Shown here in pieces: positions 16,647-25,596 of a DNA stretch of 64,000 nt (positions are counted from its first letter, which is position 1; the number at the start of each line of letters is the position of its first letter). A model generated the notes under the pieces. It was not told the origin of the DNA and ran no database searches. It was given only the letters and a program-made list of their open reading frames with translations. This stretch comes from an uncultured Kiloniellaceae bacterium. GTDB taxonomy: Bacteria > Pseudomonadota > Alphaproteobacteria > Kiloniellales > Kiloniellaceae. Both the position numbers and the translations under genes were made by a program. The stretch spans positions 310,001-374,000 of the forward strand of contig CANLSF010000006.1 in the NCBI GenBank assembly GCA_947493695.1. The letters run 5' to 3'.

Positions 16647-18347
16647 ATGAACCAGACCGCAGCTCAGGAATTGGCCCCGACGGAGAGCGTTTTTCTTCCG
16701 GATCTTATGGCAAGCTGCGGCAGCGCCCTGACAGCCGCAGAAACGCTGCGGGATCAGGCGCGCGCCAGCGTGTCCTCGCTGGTCATGGGTTCCAATGGCA
16801 AACCGGACCCGGCAATCCTGGAGCGCGAGCAGTTTGCGGTTCACGGCTTCGCCTGGCTCTGCACCTACACCGCCGCCCTGCGCGAAATGCTCAGCTGGGC
16901 CCAGCGGCTGGAAGCAGAAGGCGCCCTGCGCGACCTCGAACGGCTGATGCTCCAATCGGCCTTTGGTGAATACCTGAGCCAGATCCGTGGCGGCATCGCG
17001 CTCAGTCAGGTCGAGATTCTGCGCCTCGCCGACATGGGACTCGAGCCGCAGGCGGAACGGGACTTCGAGACTGCAAGTGTGCGCGCTCTCATTTCAGGTG
17101 GCAACACCGCCGCCGTCCGTCAGCAACTCGCCATCCTGATGACCGAAGGCGGTACAGGTGGCGATTTCGGCAATCCGGCGCTGGGGGACGAAACCCTCGA
17201 TATGATCCGCGACCAGTTCCACAAGTTCGCCGACGACCACATGGAAGCCGCACACGAGTGGCACCTGAAGGACGAATTGATCCCTTTGTCCGTGGTCAAT
17301 CAGCTCTCGGAACTCGGCGTCTTCGGTCTGACCGTGCCCGAGGAATTCGGTGGCCTGGGACTCGGCAAGCTCTCCATGTGCGTGGTGACGGAAGAACTCT
17401 CCCGCGGTTACATCGGCCTCGGTTCGCTCGGCACCCGCTCCGAGATCGCAGCCGAACTGATCCGCCTCGGCGGAACGGAAGAACAAAAGAACAAGTGGCT
17501 GCCCCTGATCGCCTCTGGCGAGATCCTGCCGACCGCCGTCTTCACCGAACCCAACACAGGCTCGGATCTGGGGTCACTGCGCACCCGCGCAGTGCGGGAC
17601 GGCGACGTCTACCGCATCAAAGGCAACAAGACCTGGATCACCCACGCGGCACGCAGCGACATCATGACTCTACTGGCCCGGACCAATCCGGAGGAAGCCG
17701 GCTACAAAGGCCTCTCCATGTTCATTGCTGAGAAACCGCGCGGCGACGAGGCAAACCCCTTTCCTGCGCCCGGCATGACCGGTGGTGAGATCAAGGTCCT
17801 GGGGTATCGCGGCATGAAGGAATACGAACTTGGGTTCGACGATTTCGAGGTCAAGTCGGAGAACCTGCTGGGCGGCGCCGAGGGTGAAGGCTTCAAGCAG
17901 CTGATGGCGACCTTTGAGTCCGCCCGCATCCAGACCGCCGCCCGCGCGGTGGGTGTCGCACAGTGTGCGCTGGAACTCGGCATGGACTACGCAAAGGAGC
18001 GCGCACAGTTCGGTAAAGCCATTTACGGTTTCCCTCGGGTTTCCGGCAAACTGGCCTGGATGACCGTGGAAACCATGATTGCCCGTCAGCTGACCTATGC
18101 TTCGGCGCGTGAGAAGGACTCGGACCGGCGCTGCGATATCGAGGCCGGAATGGCGAAGCTGCTGGGGGCCCGCGTTGCCTGGTCAAACGCCGACAACGCC
18201 CTGCAGATTCACGGCGGCAACGGTTACGCCGAGGAATACCGGATCAGCCGGGTCCTCTGCGACGCCCGTATTCTCAACATCTTCGAGGGTGCCGCCGAAA
18301 TCCAGGCCCAGGTGGTTGCCCGCGGGCTTCTGGCAGGCCGCAATTAG
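16647..18347 (+). CDS. mcd: (2S)-Methylsuccinyl-CoA dehydrogenase
   Basis: A 566-residue flavoprotein of the acyl-CoA dehydrogenase superfamily that oxidises methylsuccinyl-CoA to mesaconyl-CoA. Residues ~1-170 form the N-terminal extension typical of Mcd and absent from ordinary short-chain enzymes. The core follows with LTVPEEFGGLGLG, the FAD/substrate segment TEPNTGSDLGSLRT, GNKTWITHAAR, and near the C-terminus QIHGGNGYAEEYRISR and IFEGAAEIQ, whose Glu is the expected catalytic base. Electrons leave through ETF, encoded by etfBA 1.2 kb downstream. It sits in ccr order on the same strand. Confidence 0.95.
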   Translation: MNQTAAQELAPTESVFLPDLMASCGSALTAAETLRDQARASVSSLVMGSNGKPDPAILEREQFAVHGFAWLCTYTAALREMLSWAQRLEAEGALRDLERLMLQSAFGEYLSQIRGGIALSQVEILRLADMGLEPQAERDFETASVRALISGGNTAAVRQQLAILMTEGGTGGDFGNPALGDETLDMIRDQFHKFADDHMEAAHEWHLKDELIPLSVVNQLSELGVFGLTVPEEFGGLGLGKLSMCVVTEELSRGYIGLGSLGTRSEIAAELIRLGGTEEQKNKWLPLIASGEILPTAVFTEPNTGSDLGSLRTRAVRDGDVYRIKGNKTWITHAARSDIMTLLARTNPEEAGYKGLSMFIAEKPRGDEANPFPAPGMTGGEIKVLGYRGMKEYELGFDDFEVKSENLLGGAEGEGFKQLMATFESARIQTAARAVGVAQCALELGMDYAKERAQFGKAIYGFPRVSGKLAWMTVETMIARQLTYASAREKDSDRRCDIEAGMAKLLGARVAWSNADNALQIHGGNGYAEEYRISRVLCDARILNIFEGAAEIQAQVVARGLLAGRN

Positions 18348-18435
18348 GCTGCGACAAGCTGTTAAAGGTAGCAGCCGGACCGAAATTTGTCGCGAGCCTC
18401 TGGTCGAGGGCTTAGACGCGAGATATATCTAGCCC

Positions 18436-18633
18436 ATGGATACATTCTTTAACATTTTGATGGTGCTGGCGCTGCTTGCCGTGCTCGGCGCCCTGGGTGG
18501 CGGTCTCTACTCCATGGCACGGGGTGGAGAATACAATAAGAAAAATGCCAACAAATTCATGCGTTGGCGGGTCATTTTACAGGGCGTTGCGTTAGTCATT
18601 CTGGCCATTGGTATCTACGCGACACGGCACTAA
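18436..18633 (+). CDS. HIG1-domain small twin-transmembrane protein
   Basis: A 65-residue protein with two transmembrane helices (about residues 3-25 and 47-62) joined by a short basic loop, SMARGGEYNKKNANKFMRWR. This is the alphaproteobacterial HIG1/twin-transmembrane type, related to mitochondrial Rcf1/HIGD proteins that modulate cytochrome c oxidase or bc1-oxidase supercomplexes. No oxidase gene is in the window. It lies 65 bp before the adenosyltransferase gene, so they may be co-transcribed. Confidence 0.85.
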   Translation: MDTFFNILMVLALLAVLGALGGGLYSMARGGEYNKKNANKFMRWRVILQGVALVILAIGIYATRH

Positions 18634-18698
18634 CAACTTAACTGGCAGCAAAAACGGCCTGCATTCCTGAAAAGCAGACCGCATCGGGAGTCTTTTCG

Positions 18699-19262
18699 GT
18701 GGTTCAACTGACACGCATCTACACCAAGGGCGGCGACAAGGGTAAAACCTCGCTGAGCAGCGGCATCCGGGTTCATAAGCACGATCCGCGCGTCGCGGCT
18801 TACGGCACGGTCGACGAAACCAATGCAACGGTCGGCATGGTCCGCCTGCATACGGACGGCGACGTCGACCAGTTGCTGTCCCGGGTTCAGAATGACCTCT
18901 TTGACCTTGGCGCCGATCTCGCAACGCCAGAAGTCGAGAATCCCGAGTATCCTCCGCTGCGCATAACCGAATCCCAGGTCGAGCGCCTGGAACAGGAAAT
19001 CGACCGTATCAATGCCAATCTGGCGCCTCTAAAGTCCTTTATCCTGCCAGGTGGCTCCCCGGCGGCGGCGCATTTGCATCTCGCGCGCACGGTATCGCGC
19101 CGGGCCGAGCGGGAAATAACGGCTTTGGCCGAGAATGACAGCATCAATCCCGAGGCGATCCGCTACATAAACCGTCTTTCGGACCTGTTGTTTGTGCTCT
19201 GCCGCCACGTCAATGACGACGGCGCGGGTGACATTCTCTGGGTACCCGGCGCGAATCGATAA
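18699..19262 (+). CDS. Cob(I)alamin adenosyltransferase, PduO type
   Basis: A 187-residue ATP:cob(I)alamin adenosyltransferase that makes adenosylcobalamin. It shows the N-terminal ATP site YTKGGDKGKTSLSSG, then YGTVDETNATVG, and the C-terminal helices with LARTVSRRAERE and INRLSDLLFVLCRH, all typical of the PduO/MMAB family. It starts at GTG with GGGAG upstream. Placement between mcd and etfBA suggests that it supplies and loads the cofactor of Ecm in this locus. Confidence 0.94.
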   Translation: MVQLTRIYTKGGDKGKTSLSSGIRVHKHDPRVAAYGTVDETNATVGMVRLHTDGDVDQLLSRVQNDLFDLGADLATPEVENPEYPPLRITESQVERLEQEIDRINANLAPLKSFILPGGSPAAAHLHLARTVSRRAEREITALAENDSINPEAIRYINRLSDLLFVLCRHVNDDGAGDILWVPGANR

Positions 19263-19289
19263 CTAAGGGTCGCAAAAACAGCAAAAATT

Positions 19290-19298
19290 TGCACTGCG
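19290..19298. promoter_or_regulatory. Candidate PhaR-type operator (TGCACTGCG), etfBA
   Basis: TGCACTGCG, preceded by TTT, lies about 200 bp upstream of etfB. It differs by one base from the TGCA-N-TGCA form found upstream of phaA and ecm. PhaR control is a hypothesis. Confidence 0.3.
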
Positions 19299-19500
19299 GA
19301 GAGCCTCCGTTAACCCGCGGAAAAACTAGGTGAGAACTGATGTTTTCCGGTCGTTGACAGCCATGGAGGGGACACTTAATGTGCAGCCGCACAATAAGCC
19401 GGGATGCTGAAAAAATAAGCTCAGCAACCTTTTGGGATCGCACGCTATTAAACGTGAAATCCCCGGTACTGGATCAACAACATACGACCGTGAGTGTTCA

Positions 19501-20250
19501 ATGAAGGTTCTTGTTCCGATTAAACGCGTTATCGACGCGAACGTTAAGGTCCGCGTCAAAGCGGATGAGAGCGGTGTCGAATTGACAAACGTCAAAATGG
19601 CGATGAATCCATTTTGCGAAATTGCGGTCGAAGAAGCGGTTCGCCTGAAAGAGGCCGGAACCGCATCCGAAGTGATCGTCGTCTCCGCCGGCATCACCCA
19701 GTCGCAGGAAACCCTGCGGACCGGACTGGCGATGGGCGCCGACCGGGCGATCCTGATCCAGACCGACGTTGCCCTGGAGCCGCTGGCCATCGCCAAGCTG
19801 CTGAAAGCGGTTGTCGACAAGGAGGAGCCTGGTCTGCTTCTGCTCGGCAAGCAGGCGATCGACGGCGACAACAATCAGACGGCGCAGATGGTATCGGCGT
19901 TGCTGGGCTGGTCCCAGGCGACCTTCGCTTCGAAGGTGGCTGTGGACGGCGACAAGCTGAACGTCACCCGTGAGGTCGACGGCGGTCTCGAGAACGTCAA
20001 TCTGAACATGCCCGCCGTGGTCAGTGTCGATCTCCGCCTGAACGAGCCACGCTATGCTTCGCTGCCCAACATCATGAAGGCCAAGAAAAAGCCGCTTGAA
20101 ACCGTGACGCCGGAAGACCTTGGTGTCGACGTGACCCCACGGGTCGAGACGGTCAAAGTCAGCGAGCCCCCCGCACGCCAGGCCGGTGTGAAGGTTGCGA
20201 GCGTCGCTGAGCTGGTGGAGAAACTAAAGAACGAAGCGAAGGTAATCTGA
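19501..20250 (+). CDS. etfB: Electron transfer flavoprotein beta subunit
   Basis: A 249-residue ETF beta subunit that begins [20 protein letters not shown]. The AMP-binding [15 protein letters not shown] and the recognition loop region [19 protein letters not shown] match the alphaproteobacterial/mitochondrial type. It forms a heterodimer with EtfA, accepts electrons from acyl-CoA dehydrogenases such as Mcd and passes them to ETF:quinone oxidoreductase. The ATG at 19501 is the family start; an upstream in-frame start adds 23 unconserved residues. The stop overlaps the etfA start by one base. Confidence 0.96.
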   Translation: MKVLVPIKRVIDANVKVRVKADESGVELTNVKMAMNPFCEIAVEEAVRLKEAGTASEVIVVSAGITQSQETLRTGLAMGADRAILIQTDVALEPLAIAKLLKAVVDKEEPGLLLLGKQAIDGDNNQTAQMVSALLGWSQATFASKVAVDGDKLNVTREVDGGLENVNLNMPAVVSVDLRLNEPRYASLPNIMKAKKKPLETVTPEDLGVDVTPRVETVKVSEPPARQAGVKVASVAELVEKLKNEAKVI

Positions 20251-21197
20251 TGAGCATTCTGGTTATTGCAGAGCACGATAACGCCGCTCTGAAGCCTGCT
20301 GTCCTGAACGCAGTGACAGCGGCTGTCGAACTTGCCGGACATGCAGGCGGCGACGTCCATCTGCTTGTCGCGGGTGAAAACGCCGGCGCGGTTGCCAGCG
20401 AAGCCGCACAGATTGCGGGTGTCGCCAAAGTCCTTCATGCGGACGGTGCCGAATACGGTCACGGTCTCGCAGAGAACCTCGCACCCCTGGTCGTCAAACT
20501 GGCGTCCGGTTACAGCCACGTCATTGCCGCAGCGACAAGCTTCGGTAAAAACGTGCTGCCGCGCGCCGCAGCCCTGCTGGACGTTCAGCCGGTCTCCGAC
20601 ATCTCAGCCGTGGAATCCGCAGACACCTTTGTCCGTCCAATCTACGCGGGCAACGCCATGGCCACCGTTCGCTCCACGGACTCGGTCAAGCTGGTCACCA
20701 TCCGTGGGACGGCCTTCGACGCCGCAGCAGCGGAAGGCGGATCGGCCGCTGTCGAGAGCACCGACAGTGCCGGTGACACCGGACTCTCCCGCTTCCTGGG
20801 CCAGGAACTGACCAAGTCCGAGCGTCCGGAACTGACGACAGCCGGGATCGTGATCTCCGGTGGTCGCGGCATGCAGAGCGGCGACAACTTCGCCATGCTC
20901 GAAAAGGTCGCCGACAAGCTGGGCGCAGCCATCGGTGCCTCGCGTGCCGCAGTCGACGCCGGCTTTGTGCCGAACGATTATCAGGTCGGTCAGACCGGTA
21001 AAGTCGTTGCACCGGATCTCTACCTGGCCATCGGTATCTCGGGTGCGATCCAGCATCTGGCAGGCATGAAAGACTCGAAGGTCATCGTCGCCATCAACAA
21101 GGACGAAGAAGCGCCGATCTTCCAGGTTGCCGATTACGGACTGGTTGCCGACCTCTTCCAGGCTGTGCCGGAACTTGAAGCAGCCCTTGACGGCTAA
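20250..21197 (+). CDS. etfA: Electron transfer flavoprotein alpha subunit
   Basis: A 315-residue FAD-binding ETF alpha subunit. The N-terminal domain starts [16 protein letters not shown]. The C-terminal FAD domain contains [49 protein letters not shown] and [12 protein letters not shown]. Its ATG overlaps the etfB stop, indicating translational coupling and equimolar subunits. Confidence 0.96.
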   Translation: MSILVIAEHDNAALKPAVLNAVTAAVELAGHAGGDVHLLVAGENAGAVASEAAQIAGVAKVLHADGAEYGHGLAENLAPLVVKLASGYSHVIAAATSFGKNVLPRAAALLDVQPVSDISAVESADTFVRPIYAGNAMATVRSTDSVKLVTIRGTAFDAAAAEGGSAAVESTDSAGDTGLSRFLGQELTKSERPELTTAGIVISGGRGMQSGDNFAMLEKVADKLGAAIGASRAAVDAGFVPNDYQVGQTGKVVAPDLYLAIGISGAIQHLAGMKDSKVIVAINKDEEAPIFQVADYGLVADLFQAVPELEAALDG

Positions 21198-21216
21198 CGC
21201 CGTGAGACTAGAGTTG

Positions 21217-21256
21217 CGGGTGTCAGCCCCGGTTTGCGAACTGTGGCTGACACCCG
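21217..21256 (+). terminator. Long hairpin between etfA and hbdA
   Basis: CGGGTGTCAGCC (21217-21228) and GGCTGACACCCG (21245-21256) are perfectly complementary over 12 bp and enclose a 16-nt loop with a small inner GTT/AAC stem. There is no T-run. It may stabilise the etf mRNA or separate its expression from hbdA. Confidence 0.5.
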
Positions 21257-21310
21257 TACCAGAGTCTTCACGTCGATAAATAACACTGGAACAGAAAACC
21301 GGACCCGCTC

Positions 21311-22204
21311 ATGGCTGAAGTAGACATAACGGACATTAAGTCCATCGGCGTTCTCGGCGCCGGGCAGATGGGCGCAGGTATTGCCCAGGTCTTTTCCCTG
21401 GCGGGATACGGCGTCAAGCTGACGGATCTCAGCGAAGACAAGCTGGCGGAAGCTCTCAAGACTATTGAACATCACATGACGCGCCAGGTCTCAAAAGGCC
21501 GCGTGAACCCTGATGATGTTAAAGCAGCACTGGCGCGGATCGAAACCGGGACAGACTACAGCCTCTTCGCGGATTGCGATGTTGTCATTGAAGCCGCAAC
21601 CGAGAACGAGGAGCTCAAGCGTGAGATCTTCAAGGAGCTTTGCCCGGCGCTGAAGCCCGATGCGATTCTCTGCTCCAATACCTCGTCGATCTCTATCACG
21701 CGGCTGGCGTCCGTTACCGACCGCCCGGCAAAGTTCATGGGCATGCACTTCATGAACCCGGTGCCGGTGATGCAGCTTGTCGAGCTGATTCGCGGCATCG
21801 CGACCGAGGAGAGCACCTTCTCAACGATCAGAACGTTGACGCAGGCACTGGGTAAGACCACAGCTTCGGCTGAGGATTTTCCGGCCTTCATCGTCAACCG
21901 CGTTCTACTGCCGATGATCAACGAAGCGGTGTACACCCTGTACGAGGGAGTCGGATCCGTCGACGCGATCGATACGGCTATGCGCCTCGGTGCAAACCAC
22001 CCGATGGGCCCCCTGGAACTGGCGGACTTCATCGGTCTGGACACCTGCCTGGCAATCATGTCCGTGCTCTACGAGGGTCTTGCAGACACCAAGTATCGCC
22101 CCTGCCCGCTTCTGGTGAAGTATGTCGAGGCTGGTTGGGTTGGACAGAAAGCAGGTCGTGGCTTCTACGATTACTCCGGCGATACACCGGTTCCCACGCG
22201 CTGA
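21311..22204 (+). CDS. hbdA: 3-Hydroxybutyryl-CoA dehydrogenase
   Basis: A 297-residue enzyme that interconverts (S)-3-hydroxybutyryl-CoA and acetoacetyl-CoA with NAD(P). The Rossmann motif is GVLGAGQMGAGIAQVF. SSISITRLA and MGMHFMNPVPVMQLVE carry the conserved catalytic Ser/His surroundings, and the C-terminal dimer domain has GANHPMGPLELADFIGLD. Its place next to etfBA fits butyrate-type or beta-oxidation metabolism feeding crotonyl-CoA. Start: ATG 21311. Confidence 0.95.
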   Translation: MAEVDITDIKSIGVLGAGQMGAGIAQVFSLAGYGVKLTDLSEDKLAEALKTIEHHMTRQVSKGRVNPDDVKAALARIETGTDYSLFADCDVVIEAATENEELKREIFKELCPALKPDAILCSNTSSISITRLASVTDRPAKFMGMHFMNPVPVMQLVELIRGIATEESTFSTIRTLTQALGKTTASAEDFPAFIVNRVLLPMINEAVYTLYEGVGSVDAIDTAMRLGANHPMGPLELADFIGLDTCLAIMSVLYEGLADTKYRPCPLLVKYVEAGWVGQKAGRGFYDYSGDTPVPTR

Positions 22205-22210
22205 TACCGC

Positions 22211-22243
22211 ATCGCGGGTCGGGCAGCGTAGCCCGACAGCGAT
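22211..22243. terminator. Bidirectional hairpin between hbdA and the cyclodeaminase gene
   Basis: GTCGGGC/GCCCGAC around an AGCGTA loop is extended by outer ATCGC/GCGAT pairs, in the 45-bp gap between two converging genes. It lacks a T-run but is positioned to separate the two transcripts. Confidence 0.5.
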
Positions 22244-22249
22244 AGCCTC

Positions 22250-23185
22250 TTAGACCTGGTTGAATTTGTCGTAGATCACCGATCCTGTCATCAGGTCAAG
22301 GTGAGCGCCGCCGCCATTCTTGAAGAGCGTGACGGCCTCTGCACTGCTACGTCCTTTGCCGCCATTGCAGAGATCGTAGAAATCACCGAGGACGTCTTCT
22401 TCGTTGATCACGCCCGAGGCCAGAGGAATAGCAAGCTCACCGATATCTTCCATTGTGGTCTCACGGGAGTCGACAAAGATTTCCGCCTTGCGCATCAGCT
22501 CGTCGTCCGCCTCGCGCATGTCGGGCCGATAGGCGCCGATCAGATCCACATGCGTGCCGGGTTTGATCCACTCCCCTCTGAGTATCGGTGTCTTGGTCAT
22601 GGTCGCACAGGAAATGATATCTGCTCGTGCAGCCGCCTCGGATAAATCGCTCTCAACTTCGATCTTCACCCCCGCATCCGCGAGCGCATCTGCCAGAGCT
22701 TCCGCTTTGGCCGCATTTCGGTTCCAGATCGCAATAGAAGTGAGCCCGGGAAAGATCTCCCGGTAGGCCGAAATCAAGGACCGCGCCACGGTACCGGCCC
22801 CGACCACGAGCAGGCGTTTTGAATCAGGCCGAGCCAGCAGGCGTGCCCCGAAAACAGAATCACCTGCCGTCTTCCACTTGGTCACCAGAACCCCGTCCAG
22901 AACCGCTTTCACCCCACCGGTCTCGCCATCGAACAACAGCATGGCGCCCTGAATGGACGGCATCGGCGGCGTGCGGTCATTGTTCTCGGGAAAAACCGAC
23001 ATGGATTTGAGCGCCAACCCCAGCCCCTTGATCCAGGCACCGCGATTGAGCAGCGCCCGGTCCTCATCCCGTAAAAGAAGATCACCGACCTGCGCTTTTT
23101 CAAAGCGATGACCGGCGTCCAGTGCATCCGCAATGGCCGTCCAGGTCAGTTTATGATCAATGTCGTCAAAACCGATGTTTTGCAT
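22250..23185 (-). CDS. Ornithine cyclodeaminase / mu-crystallin family protein
   Basis: A 311-residue NAD(P)-dependent enzyme. The Rossmann glycine motif is LLVVGAGTVARSLISAY, preceded by a substrate domain with LKSMSVFPENND and KAVLDGVLVTKWKTA, the latter carrying a conserved lysine region of the family. Members are ornithine cyclodeaminases, alanine dehydrogenases or ketimine reductases; the specific substrate cannot be assigned. It is convergent to hbdA and lies upstream of the CHASE2 kinase gene's 3' end. Confidence 0.85.
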   Translation of the reverse strand: MQNIGFDDIDHKLTWTAIADALDAGHRFEKAQVGDLLLRDEDRALLNRGAWIKGLGLALKSMSVFPENNDRTPPMPSIQGAMLLFDGETGGVKAVLDGVLVTKWKTAGDSVFGARLLARPDSKRLLVVGAGTVARSLISAYREIFPGLTSIAIWNRNAAKAEALADALADAGVKIEVESDLSEAAARADIISCATMTKTPILRGEWIKPGTHVDLIGAYRPDMREADDELMRKAEIFVDSRETTMEDIGELAIPLASGVINEEDVLGDFYDLCNGGKGRSSAEAVTLFKNGGGAHLDLMTGSVIYDKFNQV

Positions 23186-23338
23186 TTAGCTACACTCTTT
23201 GAAATGTGGACGGTCTCTCTGGGGGGAGAGTCTAGTAGCATTTCAAGAGTTGGGTGCCCAACAGGATTCTCGAGATAACATCTTAAATTTGGTGGGAAGT
23301 GACATATACTGCTTCACAGACTCACGGGCACTGGAGGG

Positions 23339-25573
23339 TTAACCGGCCTTGGAGAGACTTGGCTGATATCGGCGCTCAGCAGGCAGGCGAATGCTTACGG
23401 TTGTTCCTTCATCTACAATGGATTCGATATCCAGGGCGCCGCCGTGACTTTCGACGTAGGCATTCGCGAGGGTTAAACCCAGACCTGCACCCTCGTACCG
23501 TCGCTGCAGGCTGCTATCAGCCTGGCCAAAGGCCTTCAGGCAAGTCTCGATCTGTTCGGTTGGAATGCCGATGCCACTGTCAGATACGGACAGGCGGGCC
23601 TCACCCTTATCCGACAATTCGAGGGACAACGTCACGCGCCCCCCTTCACGGTTAAACTTGATAGCGTTCGATATCACCGCGCCCAACGCTTGTTTTAGCA
23701 GCCGTTCATCCGCTGTGAAGAAAATATTCTCGTCCGGCAGATTCAGCTCAAGATCAATTCCCGCCGCGTCAGCCCGGGCGCTCGATAACGCGACAAGGCG
23801 GGTCATCAGATCGGCGAGATCTATTTCTTCCTCCCGAAGTTCAAGATCACCGTCTTCGATCCGCGCGAAATCAAGCACGTCGGTAACAGTCGCCAGAAGC
23901 CGCGCGCCACCGTCATAAATATCCTTGCTGTACTCGACGTAGTTAGGCGAGCCCAGCGGTCCGTAGAGTTCATTCTGCATGATCTCCGCAAAACCCATCA
24001 CGGCATTCAGCGGTGTCTTGAGCTCGTGACTCATATTCGCAAGGAACTCTGTTTTGGCACGGTTCGCCAGCTCCGCCTTTTTCCGCGCAGCCTTCAACTC
24101 GCGCTCTCGCCGCGCAGCGCGCCTTTCCGCTTTCACCTGTCGGTCGATGTCACGCATCAGAAGGATTAGTCCTCCGCCGTGCTCATCCTCCAATCGGGTC
24201 ACGGCCATATCCGCATGGAAGGCCCGGCGGGTTGTCCGCCTGCAGAGGATACGCATCGGTTGCCCCAAGAGAAGGGCCTGCACCAACACCTGCTCGAATG
24301 GAGCGGAATCAGTTAATTTCGAGGAAATGTAAAACGCCGACATGTTCAAACCCAGGGCCTTTGAATGCGAGATACGGAAGATCCGCATTGCTGCGCTATT
24401 GATACTGGTGATTTCGCCTTTCCTGTTGGTCGTGACCAGAGCATCAAAAGCATTTTCAGCGACGTTAGCCATCAAGGCCTGCGATCTTACGCGCGCCAAA
24501 CGTTCCGATATGACCTTGAATCCGAGTTGCCGGAAGCGGAACATAAATGCGAAAGCACCGCTCAGAAACGACCCGACGAAAATGGGTGCGACAGGAAGCA
24601 AAAGACCTAGCCTCGACTGCACGGCAAGGGCCACTCCAAAGAAAGCGATATCGAGAGCGAAAATGGTTGCCAGCGCCTGCGCTGGGCGCTGCTTCCAGCT
24701 AACGAAGGCAATACCTGCAGTGACAAGGAACAGCAAAGAAAACGTCAGGGAACTGTGAAGAGGTTGTAACGCTCTCTCCTTCACAAGAGACTGGGCTGCC
24801 AGCATCTGAACCAATACACCCGGCAAGGACTTGTGGAGAGGCACCGCAATGTTGTCACCTAACTCGACGGCGGTCGCGCCGATCAAAATGGCTTTGCCTT
24901 TCAACAGTGCCGGGTCCACAGCACCGCCTGCAACGTCCGAAAAGGAATAGCGCTGAATAGAATCCGATGCGATGCCGTAATCAATCCAGAACTCCTGTTC
25001 CCGGTCAGCTGCCTCAACTGAAATGCCGGATTGCTCAGCAAGGATTGTGGGGATACTCGGAATGACAGCACCATTCCATTCCAGAACATGCGCCATGCGC
25101 CAGACCAAACCATCGGACTCGGGAAAGACATTTGCTGAAGCCACACGACTGTGTTGAGCAAAGCGTGGCAGAGGCCCCGCGTCAACGAAGCGGTGTTCAC
25201 CGTCACTCCACTGACGAAACGCTGCAAGGATGGTATTCCCGCTGCGCCGCGCGAGTGCATTCTCCAACGCGGCATCTTCTGGCTCGCTGCTCGCCAGGCT
25301 GAAGTCGACATCGAAAACGATCGTACCGGCTTCCGCAGCGGTGAGACGGTCAATCAACAACGCATGCAGGGATCGCTTCCAGGGCCAAGTGCCGATTTCC
25401 CTTAGGCTCTTCGGGTCAATCTCGATAACGATGAGTCGTTCGTCAGTCTCGCGCTGACTAAGTTCGAAGCGTTGCTCCAGCAGGGGTCGTTCGATGAACT
25501 CCAAGAGATCTACGTTGAAAGCGATTGCCGTTACAGCAAATGCCATCAAGCAACAGATCAAACGAGAGGTCAT
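23339..25573 (-). CDS. CHASE2-PAS hybrid-type sensor histidine kinase
   Basis: A 744-residue membrane sensor kinase. After an N-terminal hydrophobic segment (3-20), residues ~30-265 form an extracytoplasmic CHASE2 domain (DERLIVIEIDPKSLREIGTW, IVFDVDFSLAS, LLKGKAILIGATA). Three transmembrane helices follow at ~275-293, 300-318 and 323-345, then a PAS domain (~368-478) and a coiled linker. The HisKA box is NMSHELKTPLNAVMGF with His516, and the ATPase domain has ISNAIKFN, SDSGIGIP and GAGLGL. All catalytic boxes are intact and there is no receiver domain. It starts 23 bp after the FecR gene with GGAGG upstream, so the two are an operon. No response regulator is adjacent. Confidence 0.93.
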   Translation of the reverse strand: MTSRLICCLMAFAVTAIAFNVDLLEFIERPLLEQRFELSQRETDERLIVIEIDPKSLREIGTWPWKRSLHALLIDRLTAAEAGTIVFDVDFSLASSEPEDAALENALARRSGNTILAAFRQWSDGEHRFVDAGPLPRFAQHSRVASANVFPESDGLVWRMAHVLEWNGAVIPSIPTILAEQSGISVEAADREQEFWIDYGIASDSIQRYSFSDVAGGAVDPALLKGKAILIGATAVELGDNIAVPLHKSLPGVLVQMLAAQSLVKERALQPLHSSLTFSLLFLVTAGIAFVSWKQRPAQALATIFALDIAFFGVALAVQSRLGLLLPVAPIFVGSFLSGAFAFMFRFRQLGFKVISERLARVRSQALMANVAENAFDALVTTNRKGEITSINSAAMRIFRISHSKALGLNMSAFYISSKLTDSAPFEQVLVQALLLGQPMRILCRRTTRRAFHADMAVTRLEDEHGGGLILLMRDIDRQVKAERRAARRERELKAARKKAELANRAKTEFLANMSHELKTPLNAVMGFAEIMQNELYGPLGSPNYVEYSKDIYDGGARLLATVTDVLDFARIEDGDLELREEEIDLADLMTRLVALSSARADAAGIDLELNLPDENIFFTADERLLKQALGAVISNAIKFNREGGRVTLSLELSDKGEARLSVSDSGIGIPTEQIETCLKAFGQADSSLQRRYEGAGLGLTLANAYVESHGGALDIESIVDEGTTVSIRLPAERRYQPSLSKAG

Positions 25574-25596
25574 GACGGGCAGCCTCCGAGTATCTC

